Part shown: positions 53,584 to 64,000 of the stretch, piece after piece | How positions within the stretch are numbered: position 1 is the stretch's first letter | How the letters are laid out: each line of letters begins with the position of its first letter | Source of the DNA: Toxorhynchites rutilus septentrionalis | Lineage: Eukaryota > Arthropoda > Insecta > Diptera > Culicidae | Length of the DNA: 64,000 nt | Assembly: GCF_029784135.1 (NCBI RefSeq) | Contig: NC_073745.1 | Span: 61,315,718-61,379,717 of the forward strand | Direction of reading: 5' to 3' | Translations under genes and position numbers: made by a program | Notes under the pieces: generated by a model | Told to the model about the DNA's origin: nothing | The model's database searches: none | What the model saw: the letters and a program-made list of their open reading frames with translations, nothing else

Positions 53584-55317
53584 TTAGATTTTTTTTTCGA
53601 TTTTATTAAAATCAACTTTTTGAAGAAGTTCTTGGTTGAGCCGAATAAACAAGATCTTCTGTAGATTCCCTTCGCTGAGCAGCGTCCGGTGTTTAGTTAA
53701 GATTAGTGCCAATACACTGAACGCACGTTCCACGCTAACTTGTGTACAAGGCATAGCCAAAAGTGAAGAAACCAATTTATATAGTTCCGGTTCCAAGTTC
53801 CTAACTCCATAACACCATTCCAGAATGGATTGATCCTTGTTGTCTCCATGTGGTAATTTAAATCGGGGCATTCTGGAGAGATCGATGATCTCATTCATGA
53901 TGTTTATGTCTTCTAGCGTATTGTTCGACCCATCCAAGGTACTGCGAAAGTCCTCGAAAGTATCTGCTGGCTGAGAATTCAAACGTCCGTTGCCATACGA
54001 TGGCGAGGTTAGAGTTTCCCCATATTGAGAGCAACCGGCGATAGCTTGGGTGGCGTCCCAGGTTTGCTTGATAAACTCCTGTAATAAGAAAAATAAATGG
54101 TTCACATAAAAAAGGGAAACAATCTATGTACAATTACCAATGCGACGAGTCTCTCTTCATCTGTGACAAATGGACTGTTCCGAAAATTGATACGTTGATC
54201 GATAAATATTGCAGCTAAGAAATACCTGATATCCATCAGAGAGATTCGCCTTTTAGCCATCTTCTCAGCGATAACTTGAGATATTCGATTATTTGCTTTT
54301 CTCACATTAAAAAAACACATTTCTCCCAAATTTAAAAAAAAAGTCACCAAAAGTTATCTGAGAGTTTTGAAGCTGCAATGTGGTCCTCTGCTAATGGTTT
54401 GAAAGCCTGGATAAAACTCTCCAGAAAGTTCCACATATTATCGTCAATGATTTGTTCCTCTTCGTTGACTAAAGTCAAAATGAAATCCTTTTCTTTGATG
54501 AGAGAATGTACCATAGTGTATATGCTATTCCACCTCATAGGACAATCTACTTTTAGTTTACATCGTTTACTCACAGCAAAAAGCTTTTTGTACGGCATCC
54601 TTCGTAATGTTTTTACGATTTTTCGAATTCTTAACAGCTGTTCCTTCATAGTAGTCTCCTTCCGAGCATCACTCACAGCAAGTTGTAATGCGTGTTCCGC
54701 GCATCGCACTCCTTAAAGAATAGTTTCCATGATTTTCATTTTCTGATTAATATATCCGTCTCCTTGATCCTCTATATCATCATCGTCCTCATCGTCGTCA
54801 TTTTCGTCGTTATTAGCCTCTTCGAACAATCAAGAGCCATTAAGTTCCACTTCCTGTGTCATCTTCAAACGATTTACCGTAGCACGCATATTTTGAGCAT
54901 TATCCGTCGTGACTGTCAGTAATCGTCGATTGTCGATACCATGCGGTGTGAATGTTTTAAGCACTTCTTACGTCAGAATTGCCGCCGTGTGCATATCGTG
55001 AAGCTCTATTATTTTGAGAGTACGAATCCTGATAGCCTTTTTCCAACAAACTGAATATTAATCTCTAAAAACTCGCGTTCCATTCGAGTGGCGGCATCCA
55101 CATTGAGGCAAATCAATTTATCAGCAATTTCGTTCTTTCTGATAAGCCGGATTTGATCTGCTACATTTGAAAGCGTTTTGCGTATTGAATTCGGACTCAA
55201 ATGTTTGGCCATCTTCAGTCCATCCTCGATTGGCCTTGCAATGCTTTGTAATGCAGGATACTTGATAACTCTAAAAGGAAGACCACGAACGGTTACAAGT
55301 TTGACCACTGCTGACAT
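53584..55317 (-). pseudogene. hAT-superfamily transposase, disrupted
   Basis: The minus strand reads an hAT transposase. N-terminal part: IEDGLKMAKHLSPNSIRKTL and LLTVTTDNAQNMRATVNRLK (catalytic Asp region TTDNAQNM), then an acidic stretch (NDENDDDEDDDDIED). Middle: GVRCAEHALQLAVSDARKE and VDCPMRWNSIYTMVHSLI (the conserved RWNS). C-terminus: ILEWCYGVRNLEPELYKLVS, then MPCTQVSVERAFSVLALILT, the hAT dimerisation motif. A clean 59-bp intron (GTAATT to TTACAG) lies at 54079-54137. A frameshift at an A/T run near 54330 and stops near 54826, 54716 and 54970 disrupt it. The terminal repeats were not identified. Confidence 0.82.
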
Positions 55318-55523
55318 ATATGTTCACATATCGCTTCTTTAGCAGCGATATTTATGTGAAACAGTTCTTCATCACTAATCGTTCTATGCGCCATATTACG
55401 AAGATTAACAATTTAACACCAGAAGCACAACTTCCCCCGACAGCACCAAATGTCACTTTGACGCAGGTACACGAGAAAGTCTCGCGAGCACTAATGCACG
55501 AGCTTCTCTCACATGCATACAAC

Positions 55524-57080
55524 CAGCGTTGCCAATATTCCAGTTTAAACTGGATTCTTCCAGTCTTTTTTTCTCGATCCAGTCATCCAGTTGAAACCTA
55601 AAATCTTCCAGTTTTTTGGAATATAGTCCAGTTTTATCCAGTTTTTTTTTATATGTTTGCTCTACTTTTACCCATTTTTATGTGAAATAAGTTTACAACG
55701 ATAAATATTATCTCTCCCTCCACCTTCCTATCCCTTGAGCAATTTTATTTTTTACCATTTATCGTTCGACCTTGGATCGATCTCTCTTTTCTTACACAGT
55801 CAACTCACTGTTACTTACACTTCCGAATTCAATACGGGCAGCATGCAATGCGTGTGGTGAAAATTACTGTTTTTCAGTCGTGTTCCATCAACCTCATGAA
55901 CTTCTGCGACAGGTGAGGTTGTAATTTGGTTCTTCCCATTTTGTTGAATTCGTCTTATCTTATTCAACAGCTTACCCAAGAAGGAACGAGCTACACTGTG
56001 TTTTGATTTATATAAATATCAGATGTTCTAGGTCCTCCAAATCATTCTAAAGTTCAGAAGGTCCTAGAGTAAATGGTATCCATTGACTTTAATTGATATG
56101 GATATAAAACCTAAGTAACCTTGCTTCCGTTTACATTAAATGAATATTAGTTTCTCATGTTCACTCAGAGGAATTTTAGTTCTAAATATTATTAACTTCA
56201 TACATAAATAGTACTATACTTTTTTTTTCAAAAATACTTTCTCGACTAAGAGGAAATATTTAAAGATACCTCATTTTGATCTTGATACTAAAAAAAATTG
56301 AGAGAAATAGCTAAAACGCTCAATAGCTCAATACCAAAATTTGATAATTTCAATACCAAAGTAATACTTGAGCAGTGTTATTTTGGCATTGAATGTGCTT
56401 ATTCGAGTATTGAAACAATATTGTGGAAAGTTGTTTATGGTATTTTTCTTTGGTTTTACCTCGTATCTCATGCTAATCCGTACCTTTTTGATGTATTGAA
56501 CTTTTCGCGGTTTTGTGACGATCTTCTATCAACGATTTTATGGACATAAAGCGATAAATACGAGACTCTTCATGTTTTGCCCAAAATAAAACCGTCTCCT
56601 AAATATTATTTCACAGTAAATACAGTTACAGTTTTATGGACTACATATAAATACGTGCCCCCGTGGCCGAGTGGTTAGCGTCCCACCTAATATGCCGGGG
56701 GTTCGGATTCGATTCCCGTTCTGGTCGGGGGAATTTTTCTTCATAGAAATTCCCTCCGACTTCCACTGTGGTCACACACGTATTTTAGAGCTTGCCACTC
56801 AGAATGCATTCAAGGCGTGTTATTGGCATAGAGATCTAAAAAAAAATTACGCAAGTAATACTACGTTGAGACGGCGAAGTTCCTCTAGGAACGTAAGTGC
56901 TATTTAAGAAGAAGATATAAATACTACACGAAGCTTCAAAGAAAATTCTATTTCTCAAGCATTGGAAAAAATCATTCTAGATAAATCATAGCCGATCTTC
57001 CTAAAATAAAACGCTTTTACAGATCCAGTTTTTTTAAGAGTAATCTTCCAGTTTTTTGAAAAATATCATTGGCAACTCTG
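55524..57080. mobile_element. hAT-type non-autonomous element with 8-bp duplication
   Basis: The ends are CAGCGTTGCCAATATT and (inverse) CAGAGTTGCCAATGATATT. The flanks CATACAAC (55516-55523) and CATATAAC (57081-57088) are an 8-bp target duplication with one mismatch, as expected for hAT. The subterminal regions repeat CTTCCAGTTTTTT on both sides. It is noncoding and carries a Feilai-like SINE at 56655. It lies just upstream of the hAT transposase remnant, so it is probably nested in that element's 5' region. Confidence 0.85.
56655..56914 (+). mobile_element. Feilai-like tRNA-derived SINE
   Basis: A perfect 10-bp duplication ATATAAATAC (56645-56654 and 56915-56924) flanks 260 bases. The head GTGGCCGAGTGGTTAGCG and GGTTCGGATTCGATTCCCG-type B box, the body ACGTTGAGACGGCGAAGTTC and the short GAA tail match the copy at 40899. 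Confidence 0.92.
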
Positions 57081-57088
57081 CATATAAC

Positions 57089-58098
57089 ACATGTGCATCG
57101 CTCATGTCGAGGTGCACTGAGGTAATCTTTAGCACATCAATATTTTACGAAAGAGAAGAAAAGTAGCCGAACCCAGGCTCGTGTGCTATAGCCCGGTCCT
57201 ATCGCTTGCACATGGAAGAGTTGTGAGGAAGAGAAAATCGATACTCGTTTCTCGAAAATAAAGCGCGCGCACAGGAAAGTCTGACTTTAGGCATTAATGA
57301 ATATGCCCTTGAAAGAACTTTTAGAAAATCCCATTATTTACCGAGTTATAGCCATGTTAGTGATGCGCTATCTAATCTACTACTGCAATAAGAATAAACT
57401 TCAAACGCGTTTTTCTTGAAACTAGTTTTTTCAAACTAGCGTACATGATATCTCAGGTTCTACTGAACCGATTTATGTCGAATTTATTTCAATCTCACTA
57501 TTTAAAGAAAAAATGGGAAACGCAAAAAAAACGTTAAACGCGGCATTTTTTTTTCTTCAAACGGCCGCCTTTTTGTCAAAAAACATGTTTTTGACTTGTC
57601 CGAGGTTTATGCGATAGCAGCATTTTCACTGATTCAGAATCTGTTCGTTTTTTTTTGTTTCAGATAACAAGAGGTGCTGCAATCGTGTACGCCATGGCAG
57701 GATTTTTTTTTAACCCCCTCACTTCATCAACTTGTAATTATTCTAATTATGAAAATTTTTCCCGTTCAATTTTTATTTTATTAGAATTATAGATAAACTT
57801 ATTATAAGATAGATAAACAAATAATGGATAATGAAAATATTCTTTGTTTTATTTTTTCAAAGCTCCAAAAAACGTCCTAAACTCGCGCCTCTACAATAGA
57901 ATACCCCCTTAAAACATACAGCTACATGCTAACGTTAAAAGTTGAAAGTCTATCGATCGTAATTTCCTATGTTTTTGACATCTGTCAACAATACACAATT
58001 CAAAATATCAGAAGTTTCATGTAGTCTCTCTGTTCATTTTACTGAGTGCAACTCTTTATAAAATATCGCTACTGCCAGAATCGAAACTACAGATAGTA
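57089..58098. other. AT-rich spacer, no gene
   Basis: The left 200 bases may be the 5' end of the hAT element. The rest is AT-rich with T- and A-runs and no supported frame or termini. Confidence 0.5.
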
Positions 58099-59327
58099 CA
58101 GGGTTTTCCAACTTTAAATTCCGAAAGTAAATTGAAATAAAACACACTTAGAATTCGAATTTCGATGAAACTTTTATTTCAAATTAAAGTTTGGTTTATG
58201 CCATTATGTGTGAAATACAACATCATTCAAATGTCCACCTAGGCCTTCCTCGCACACCTTGATCCGAAACAGGTTATTTTCGATGACTTTTCGGCACATA
58301 TGGGGCGGTATCTCGGTCATAACTTCACGAATGTTGTCTTTCAAATGTTCAAGAGTTTGCGGAGAGTTGGCATAGACACGATCTTTCGCATAACCCCACA
58401 AAAAAAGTCTAGCGGGTTCAAATCGCATGATCTGGACGGCCAATTGGCATCACCAAAACGCGAAATTATGCGTCCCTCAAATTTCGTTCGTAATATGGCC
58501 ATGTTCGGTCGTGTTGTATGGCACGTGGCGCCGTCCTGCTGAAACCACATGTCATCCGTATCCATATCTTCAATTTGTGGCAAAAAAAAAATCGGTTAAC
58601 ATGCGGCCATAGCGCTCACCATTCACAGTTACCGTCTCGCCGTCCTCATTTTCAAAGAAATACGGCCCGATGACTCCCCCAGACCATAATGCGCACCAAA
58701 CAGTGACTTTTGGCGGATGCAATGGCCTCAATCACGTGTGGATTTTCTGAGCCCCATATACGGAAATTTTGGGTGTTTACATAGCCACCGAGCTCGAAAT
58801 GTGCCTCATCGCTGAAGAAAATTTGATGCGAATATTCAGCATTTTGCTGCTGTTGTTCGTTCACCCAATCGACGTATGCCCCACGCATTCCATGGTCACC
58901 ACGCTCTAATTTTTGTACCAGTTGGACTTTATATGGATGTAGGTGCAAGTTCAAATGCAAAATTCGCCACAATGATGTGTTTGACAAGCCCAATTGCTGA
59001 GCACGCCGTGGAATCGAAACATTCGGATCATCCTCCACACTGGCAGCAACAGCAGCAATATTTTCGGCCGAACGCACATTACGATGATGCACAGGTTTCA
59101 CAATATCCGCTACGGATCCAGTTTGTTCGAATTTACGCACTACATTAGCGATTGTGTGCTCTGTAGGCCGTCCATGACGACCAAAATCCGTAATGCTCGA
59201 AAAACATTTGCCGGTTTGTAAAATGGCAGACATTTAACTGACGATATGACGCTTTGGTTGATAGCTATGTCAAACGGTTGTCAGCGCAGGGCTGTATACT
59301 TTCGGAAGCCCGAAATGGAAAACCCTG
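58099..59327 (-). mobile_element. DD41D (rosa-like) mariner, second copy, frameshifted
   Basis: 1229 bases between TA sites (58097-58098, 59328-59329) with inverted ends CAGGGTTTTCCAACTTTAAA and (inverse) CAGGGTTTTCCATTTCGGGC. Full length is retained, unlike the copy at 17315, but the transposase is broken. The ends differ from those of the 17315 copy, so the two belong to different DD41D subfamilies. Confidence 0.88.
58204..59233 (-). pseudogene. DD41D mariner transposase, full length with frameshifts
   Basis: On the minus strand the N-terminal 193 residues are open: MSAILQTGKCFSSITDFGRH (odd start), TEHTIANVVRKFEQTGSVAD and an HTH with PRRAQQLGLSNTSLWRIL. The first catalytic Asp is in FFSDEAHFELGG. 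After a shift near 58650 the frame gives MWFQQDGATCHTTRPNM (second Asp) and WPSRSCDLNPLDFF (third Asp, with the usual SPD as SCD). I count 41 residues between the last two. Another shift near 58410 leads to FLWGYAKDRVYANSPQTLEH and the C-terminus GLGGHLNDVVFHT. At least two shifts. Confidence 0.85.
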
Positions 59328-59494
59328 TATTTACAAGTTCCCTGGCTTGTATTTTCCTCTTTATCGAAGAAAAGCTCTAAAAAGTATTTAACTTTCTCGG
59401 TTTTCGTACCCAACTTTTGTGGGGACACTAACTTCTTTTTTGTTGACTTCCATTTTTACACTCTGTGATTCACATCTGAATGGATTGAACAAAA
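59328..59494. other. spacer
   Basis: No feature recognised between the DD41D element and the Tc1-like fragment. Confidence 0.5.
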
Positions 59495-59729
59495 ATGGTT
59501 TATCCTTCGAGCCTTAACCCGAAGTTGTACAACTGTCTATGCACGGATTCTTCCAAAATTCAACAGCTTCAACGTGGGACGTGGCAAAACTGCTGCATTA
59601 TTCTAAAAGTGCTGTGGCGCGAGTTGTTAAAAGTACAAGAAATTACACGACTCCTTGCAAAAGTCAAACTCAGCGCCTAGATGGAACCCTTGATCGTCAA
59701 TTGCGGCTGAAGGCCTCAAACAACAAACA
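59495..59729 (+). pseudogene. Tc1/mariner-like transposase, N-terminal HTH fragment
   Basis: In overlapping frames: TDSSKIQQLQRGTWDVAKLL, HYSKSAVARVVKSTRNYTTP and LDGTLDRQLRLKASNNKQ. This resembles the paired HTH of Tc1-type transposases, recognition helix KSAVARVVK. The fragment ends abruptly where the I-type non-LTR sequence begins at 59730, so the retrotransposon probably inserted here. Confidence 0.55.
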
Positions 59730-61912
59730 GTGATTGCAATGTTATCCTGTATTCGTAAATTGTTAGAGAAAATGATTCTACTTCGTTTGGACAAGTGGGT
59801 CGAAACGAACAATTTGCTGTCAAATACGCAGTTTGGCTTCCGCCGAGGTAAAGGGACGAACGATTGTCTCGCGCTGCTATCTTCTGAAATCCAAATCGCA
59901 TTTGCTCGAAAAGAACAAATGGCTTCCGTTTTCCTCGATATCAAAGGGGCATTTGATTCAGTTTCCATGGAAATTCTCTCAGAGAAACTTCATAATCGTG
60001 GATTTTCACCAATTCTGAATAATTTCCTGTACAATTTACTGTCAGAAAAACACATGTTTTTCAATCATGGCAGCTTGAAATCTTCTTGATACAGTTTTAT
60101 GGGCCTACCGCAAGGCTCCTGCCTAAGCCCCCTCTTGTACAGTTTTTACGTCAATGATATAGATGATTGTCTAACTAGAGATTGCACGTTGAGACAACTT
60201 GCAGACGATGGAGTTATTTCCATCACGGGTACTAATCCCGCCGTTCTGCAAAAATCCTTGCAAGATACCCTGAACACCTGTTCACGTGGGCTCTCAAGCT
60301 GGGTATCGAATTCTCTACGGAGAAAACCGAAATGGTCGTTTTTTCTAGGAAGCACGAACCCGCCCAATTCCAGCTTCACCTATCCGGCAAAACGATCAGG
60401 CACTCGATGTTTTTCAAATACCTTTGAGTATATTTTGACTCTAAATGTACCTGGGGAATACACATTGCGTATTTGAAACAGAAATGCCAGCAAAGAATCC
60501 ATTTTCTCCAAACAATAACCGGAACATGGTGGGGTGCCCATCCAGGAGACCTCATTCAGTTATACAAAACAACGATATTATCAGTGTTTGAATATGGCAG
60601 TTTTTGCTTCCGATCAGCTGCCAGGATTCATATTCTCAAGCTGGAGAGGATACAATATCGTTGCTTGCGTATTGCCATGGGGTGTTTGCATTCGACACAT
60701 ACGATGAGTCTCGAAGTCTTGGCAGGAGTACCCCCGCTTACTCTTCGGTTCACAGAATTATCCTACAGATTTCTCATCCGTTGCAAGATCATGAATCCAT
60801 TGGTGATTGATAACTTCGAAAATCTACTCCAACTGACTCCTCAGTCACGTTTTATGTCTTTATACCGTGAGTACCTTACCCACGACGTGCTCCCTTCACC
60901 AGGCATCTCCAACCAAGTTTGCTTCCCATACTTTTGCAATTCCTCTGTCATTTTTGATCTGTCCATGCGACAAAAAATCCATGGAATCCCAGATCATCTA
61001 CGCTCCGATAATATTCCGCCGATATTTTCGGCAGAATATGGGAAAGTTAGATCTGATAAAATGTTCTTTACTGACGGTTCATTCATGAACGGGTCCACTG
61101 GCTTCGGCATCTTCAATGAAAATTCCAGTGCCTCTTTCAAACTCAAAGATCCTTGTTCCGTGTATGTCGCTGAACTGGGTGCGATATATCACGCATTAGG
61201 GATCATTGAAACATTGCCCATCGACCACTATTTTATTTTTTCAGACAGTCTCAGCTCAATAGAGGCAATCCGCTCAATGAAAGTTGATAAACGCTCATCT
61301 TATTTCCTAACAAGAATAAGATATCTATTGAGTGTTTTGGTCGAAAAATTATTCAAGATGACCTTAGCATGGGTTCCCTCTCATTGCTCGATTCCGGGGA
61401 ATGAGAAAGCGGACTCGCTAGCTAAGGTGGGCGCTTCAGAAGGCACACTTTTTGAAAGGCAAATTGCTTATGATGAATTTTTCCACATTCCTCGTCAGTA
61501 TACGCTCGTAAGTTGGCAGCGCATGTGGAGTGAAGATGGGTTCGGTCGTTGGTTACACACGATTATCCCTAAGGTCTCGACGAGTGCATGGTTCAAGGGA
61601 TTGAATGTAGGTCGTGATTTCATTCGCGTGATATCTCGGCTTATGTCCAATCACTACAACCTAAACGCGCATCTCTATCGCATTGGGCTCGCAGCAAACA
61701 ATCTTTGTGATTGTGGCGATGGCTACCACGACATCGAGCATGTTGTCTGGTCGTGTATCCGGTTCCATACTGCTCGCTCTCAGCTCTCTAGAGCACTGAG
61801 AGCACAAGGCAAACAATCGGATATCCCCGTCCGGGATATCTTAGGTAGCCGTGATCCTGATCTTCTGCTTCATCTATACCTGTTCCTCGGAAACGCCGAT
61901 GTCAACGTTTAA
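59730..61912 (+). pseudogene. RT-RNase H polyprotein of an I-type element, frameshifted
   Basis: Blocks in order: NTQFGFRRGKGTNDCLALLS; SVFLDIKGAFDSVSME (catalytic Asp); a stop at 60089; GLPQGSCLSPLLYSFYVNDI; LRQLADDGVISITG (LADD in place of the usual Y/FADD); a frameshift near 60474; YKTTILSVFEYGSFCF and LKLERIQYRCLRIAMGCLHS (thumb). RNase H: MFFTDGSFMNGSTGFGIF (Asp), VAELGAIYHAL (Glu), IFSDSLSSIEAI (Asp), WVPSHCSIPGNEKADSLAK (His/Asp). A Cys/His end follows (NLCDCGDGYHDIEHVVWSC). The RNase H part is intact in a 479-codon frame. The combination suggests the I/Loner group; the clade is not certain. Confidence 0.85.
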
Positions 61913-62475
61913 TGATGTTTCCTTCGTTGTGTCCCCGTTTCATATCTCTCCTATCCGATCTATAAACTTTTACTTAGTCGCGGCAATACATACACACACT
62001 CTTTACAGATAAACGGGCCAAAGGTTGTGCAGTCCACTGATGATTCAACAAGAGCCAAAGGTTGTACCGCTCATGACAACTCTACACGAGCTGATGATTG
62101 CGCCGGCTAGTGACCATTCTATCCTGGATTCCTCGAGTCGAGAAGACGCACCACGCTAGATATGGGGTACAGACTAGGGGGGCGTTGCTGATTAATGGTC
62201 AGCTGCATCCCAATAGGAAGTATCCCGTGTCGGGCACAGGTACAGATCATTGAAGACAGCAACATCACAATTACGAAAACACTTGTAATACTAACCTCGA
62301 GCCAACCGCGAGTAATCGGTTACATATTACTAACATAGATAATAAGAAAAACTGTCAAAATATTGAACTCCGGCCCCGTCAGTCTAACGCCATATGAGCC
62401 TTGATAAAAATATATATTTTGGTAAAAAAAACAAACAGTGACCAGAATCCGGGCTCGCAAGTAGTACTATGGACA
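59730..62475 (+). mobile_element. I-type non-LTR retrotransposon, 5'-truncated
   Basis: The element begins within the first RT block (IAMLSCIRKLLEKMI) and extends through RT and RNase H to the stop at 61912, then a 3' UTR of about 560 bases. The UTR has no obvious tail, so the right edge near 62475 is a guess. Confidence 0.75.
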
Positions 62476-64000
62476 TAATAAAGCAGTACACTAAAATAAT
62501 AATTATAAGAAGAAAGGAAGCCACATTTAAAACTGTAAAATTTTCAGAAAAAAAATCTGTGTATCTGTATTCTTAGCAAAAAAAAATCTGTATTGAAAAT
62601 CTAAGGGAAAAAATGAAAATGAAGGTTTATTTTCATTTTAAATTTATTTTTCTCATTTATGAATTGTTGAAGTCGTATCAATGAAATAATATCAATCATA
62701 AAAAAAGGTTTTCTTCTAATTCCCTGAATTGTATGATGTTTATACATGGTTTTGTGAACTTTGCTTCAAAATGTTTCGTCAATTTCATCCTTGAAGCTCC
62801 TCCTTGAGCCGATACATAGTTTTTCACTTTCGAAATAGAGTCTGTAATTGTTAGGGCCACCCAATTTCCGGACTTTGTTTTGCTGACATTGTGATTTTTG
62901 AACTGATCTGATGGCATAGGATGATCGAACAGGGACAGCAAACTTCACATAACAACACCTTTCGTAATGAACGTTTAGTATAATGACAAAGAACCCGCTT
63001 TTCGGAAAAACTCGTCATGCTAAATATTTTAATCAAAAACAGTGCTACATTTATAATAGAAATGTTGTTATAGAACTACAAACCATACACTTAGAAGCTC
63101 TGTTTAAAAATCTCGTCGAATATTTAAATTCATAAAATCAAACTCAGTTTAAAGGTATAATTTATCCTAGATGAAGTGTATTGCTGTTCTCACATATTGC
63201 ACACAGAGATTGAAACTAGGTTAAACCCATAAATTTAATTGTTAATCACAAGGTTTTCTCAATAGTGTCTTCTATCTTCAGGCATCAAGGGACAAAGCTT
63301 CTTGACGATGTTTACTTCCCTCACCTGCTCATTTTCTCTTCCGGATGAATTGAAGCAGAGTGTTGATTGAAGGGTAGATATCGGATTTGGTGAACAGCTG
63401 CACTCTTCTAAATTCACTATTTTTATAATTCTGTAGATGAAACGTATCTTATAACAGAACTCAAACTCATCATTACAGAACTCATTAGCTTATGTCACAT
63501 GGATGGTTTCAATCAATTGCATTTTGGATTGGAAAAAATCGGTGCTGTCCATAATTGTTACAATCGGGCTCTCAACTACGTTAGCTTGGTCATGCTACAA
63601 AGTCGGAAAATGTGAAGAACTCTTCTCCCTGATGCTACCTCATGCTTCGCTGAACGGAGATATGTTGGAGAAAATAATTGAATACAGATTGTCACATTGT
63701 TTGATGAATGTACGCCAATCGGTTATGTGTATCGGTAACGCGTATGCTGATTATACATGCAATTTGAAAAAAAGCCTCGTACTGAAAACTCTTTCCTCTG
63801 GCGCTTACGTCACTTTGCGAGATAACGGCAGCTTAGCAATGGATAAAAAAAAAGTTATATCTGAGTTATATCTGAGTCACTCAATTTTTGCTCCATAAGA
63901 TTCGTCTTGAGTAGCCTGAATTAGTTATACAAGTCTTATCCATTACCAGCTTTCCAGCTTGAGGAAATTGGCGTATCAAATCATTAAGGTTTGGTAGCTT
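62476..64000. other. unassigned right end
   Basis: No transposon termini seen. A minus-strand frame at 62696-62941 (KSGNWVALTITDSISKVKNY) and a plus-strand frame at 63503 are open but match nothing I know. Confidence 0.5.
63503..63898 (+). CDS. unrecognised 131-codon open frame
   Basis: An ATG-initiated frame of 131 codons in moderately AT-rich DNA. Residues 12-30 (KSVLSIIVTIGLSTTLAWS) are hydrophobic and could be a membrane segment or signal anchor. The rest has an even composition with six Cys (for example CYKVGKCEEL and YTCNLKKS). There is no splice context or neighbouring homology to support it. It may be chance, a single exon or a degraded transposon frame. Confidence 0.2.
   Translation: MVSINCILDWKKSVLSIIVTIGLSTTLAWSCYKVGKCEELFSLMLPHASLNGDMLEKIIEYRLSHCLMNVRQSVMCIGNAYADYTCNLKKSLVLKTLSSGAYVTLRDNGSLAMDKKKVISELYLSHSIFAP

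Noticed and set aside
1..64000. CRISPR arrays, operons, Shine-Dalgarno sites or other prokaryotic features
   Set aside because: Introns, SINEs, LINEs and a metazoan PDZ gene show eukaryotic DNA; the repeats seen are transposons or microsatellites.

Overview
This is a eukaryotic window, most likely from a culicine mosquito and probably Aedes. It is AT-rich, holds pieces of only one host gene, and is otherwise packed with transposable elements, including a DD37E Tc1/mariner element of the ITmD37E type known from mosquitoes and tRNA-derived SINEs resembling mosquito Feilai elements. The species call is inference; no database search was possible.

Host gene. Five coding exons of one minus-strand gene can be joined with GT..AG splice sites and matching phases: 40108-39970, 22014-21884, 1992-1649, 1168-1033 and 705-521. 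They encode two PDZ domains separated by a Pro/Gly-rich linker with a SWMDRQGRPASPP motif. I recognise this as the whirlin/harmonin-type scaffold called dyschronic (dysc) in flies. The gene runs off the left edge, and its 5' part lies right of 40108, perhaps outside the window. Two giant introns (about 18 kb and 19.9 kb) both fall inside the first PDZ domain and hold most of the transposons.

Layout. 0-2.6 kb: dysc 3' exons, a retrotransposon tail and a SINE. 2.6-14.9 kb: a decayed non-LTR retrotransposon split by a piggyBac-like element and by an element with CACGTGGAC termini; both carry further insertions, including a near-intact ITmD37E transposon. 14.9-18.7 kb: a decayed Tc1-like element, a palindromic repeat and a deleted DD41D mariner. 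18.8-21.9 kb: ordinary intron, then a dysc exon. 22.1-25.7 kb: a large inverted-repeat region with a (TA)n tract and a SINE. 26-33 kb: two non-LTR elements and a second SINE family inside palindromic repeats. 34-35.4 kb: a deleted piggyBac copy. 36.7-38.2 kb: a pogo-like DNA-binding remnant and a Helitron-like element. 38.2-40.1 kb: intron and a dysc exon. 40.4-45.3 kb: palindromic repeats with SINEs and a puzzling coding-like island. 45.5-50.1 kb: a mariner fragment and a BEL/Pao element (LTR plus gag) carrying a TTAA-flanked insertion. 50-53.4 kb: a non-LTR element whose ORF2 has one stop codon. 53.6-57.1 kb: an hAT transposase and an hAT miniature element. 58.1-59.3 kb: a second DD41D mariner. 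59.5-62.5 kb: an I-type non-LTR element with an RNase H domain. 62.5-64 kb: unrecognised.

Apart from dysc nothing here looks like a working host pathway. The interest lies in the order and mechanics of the insertions, several of which can be reconstructed from target-site duplications and from coding frames that resume on the far side of an insertion.
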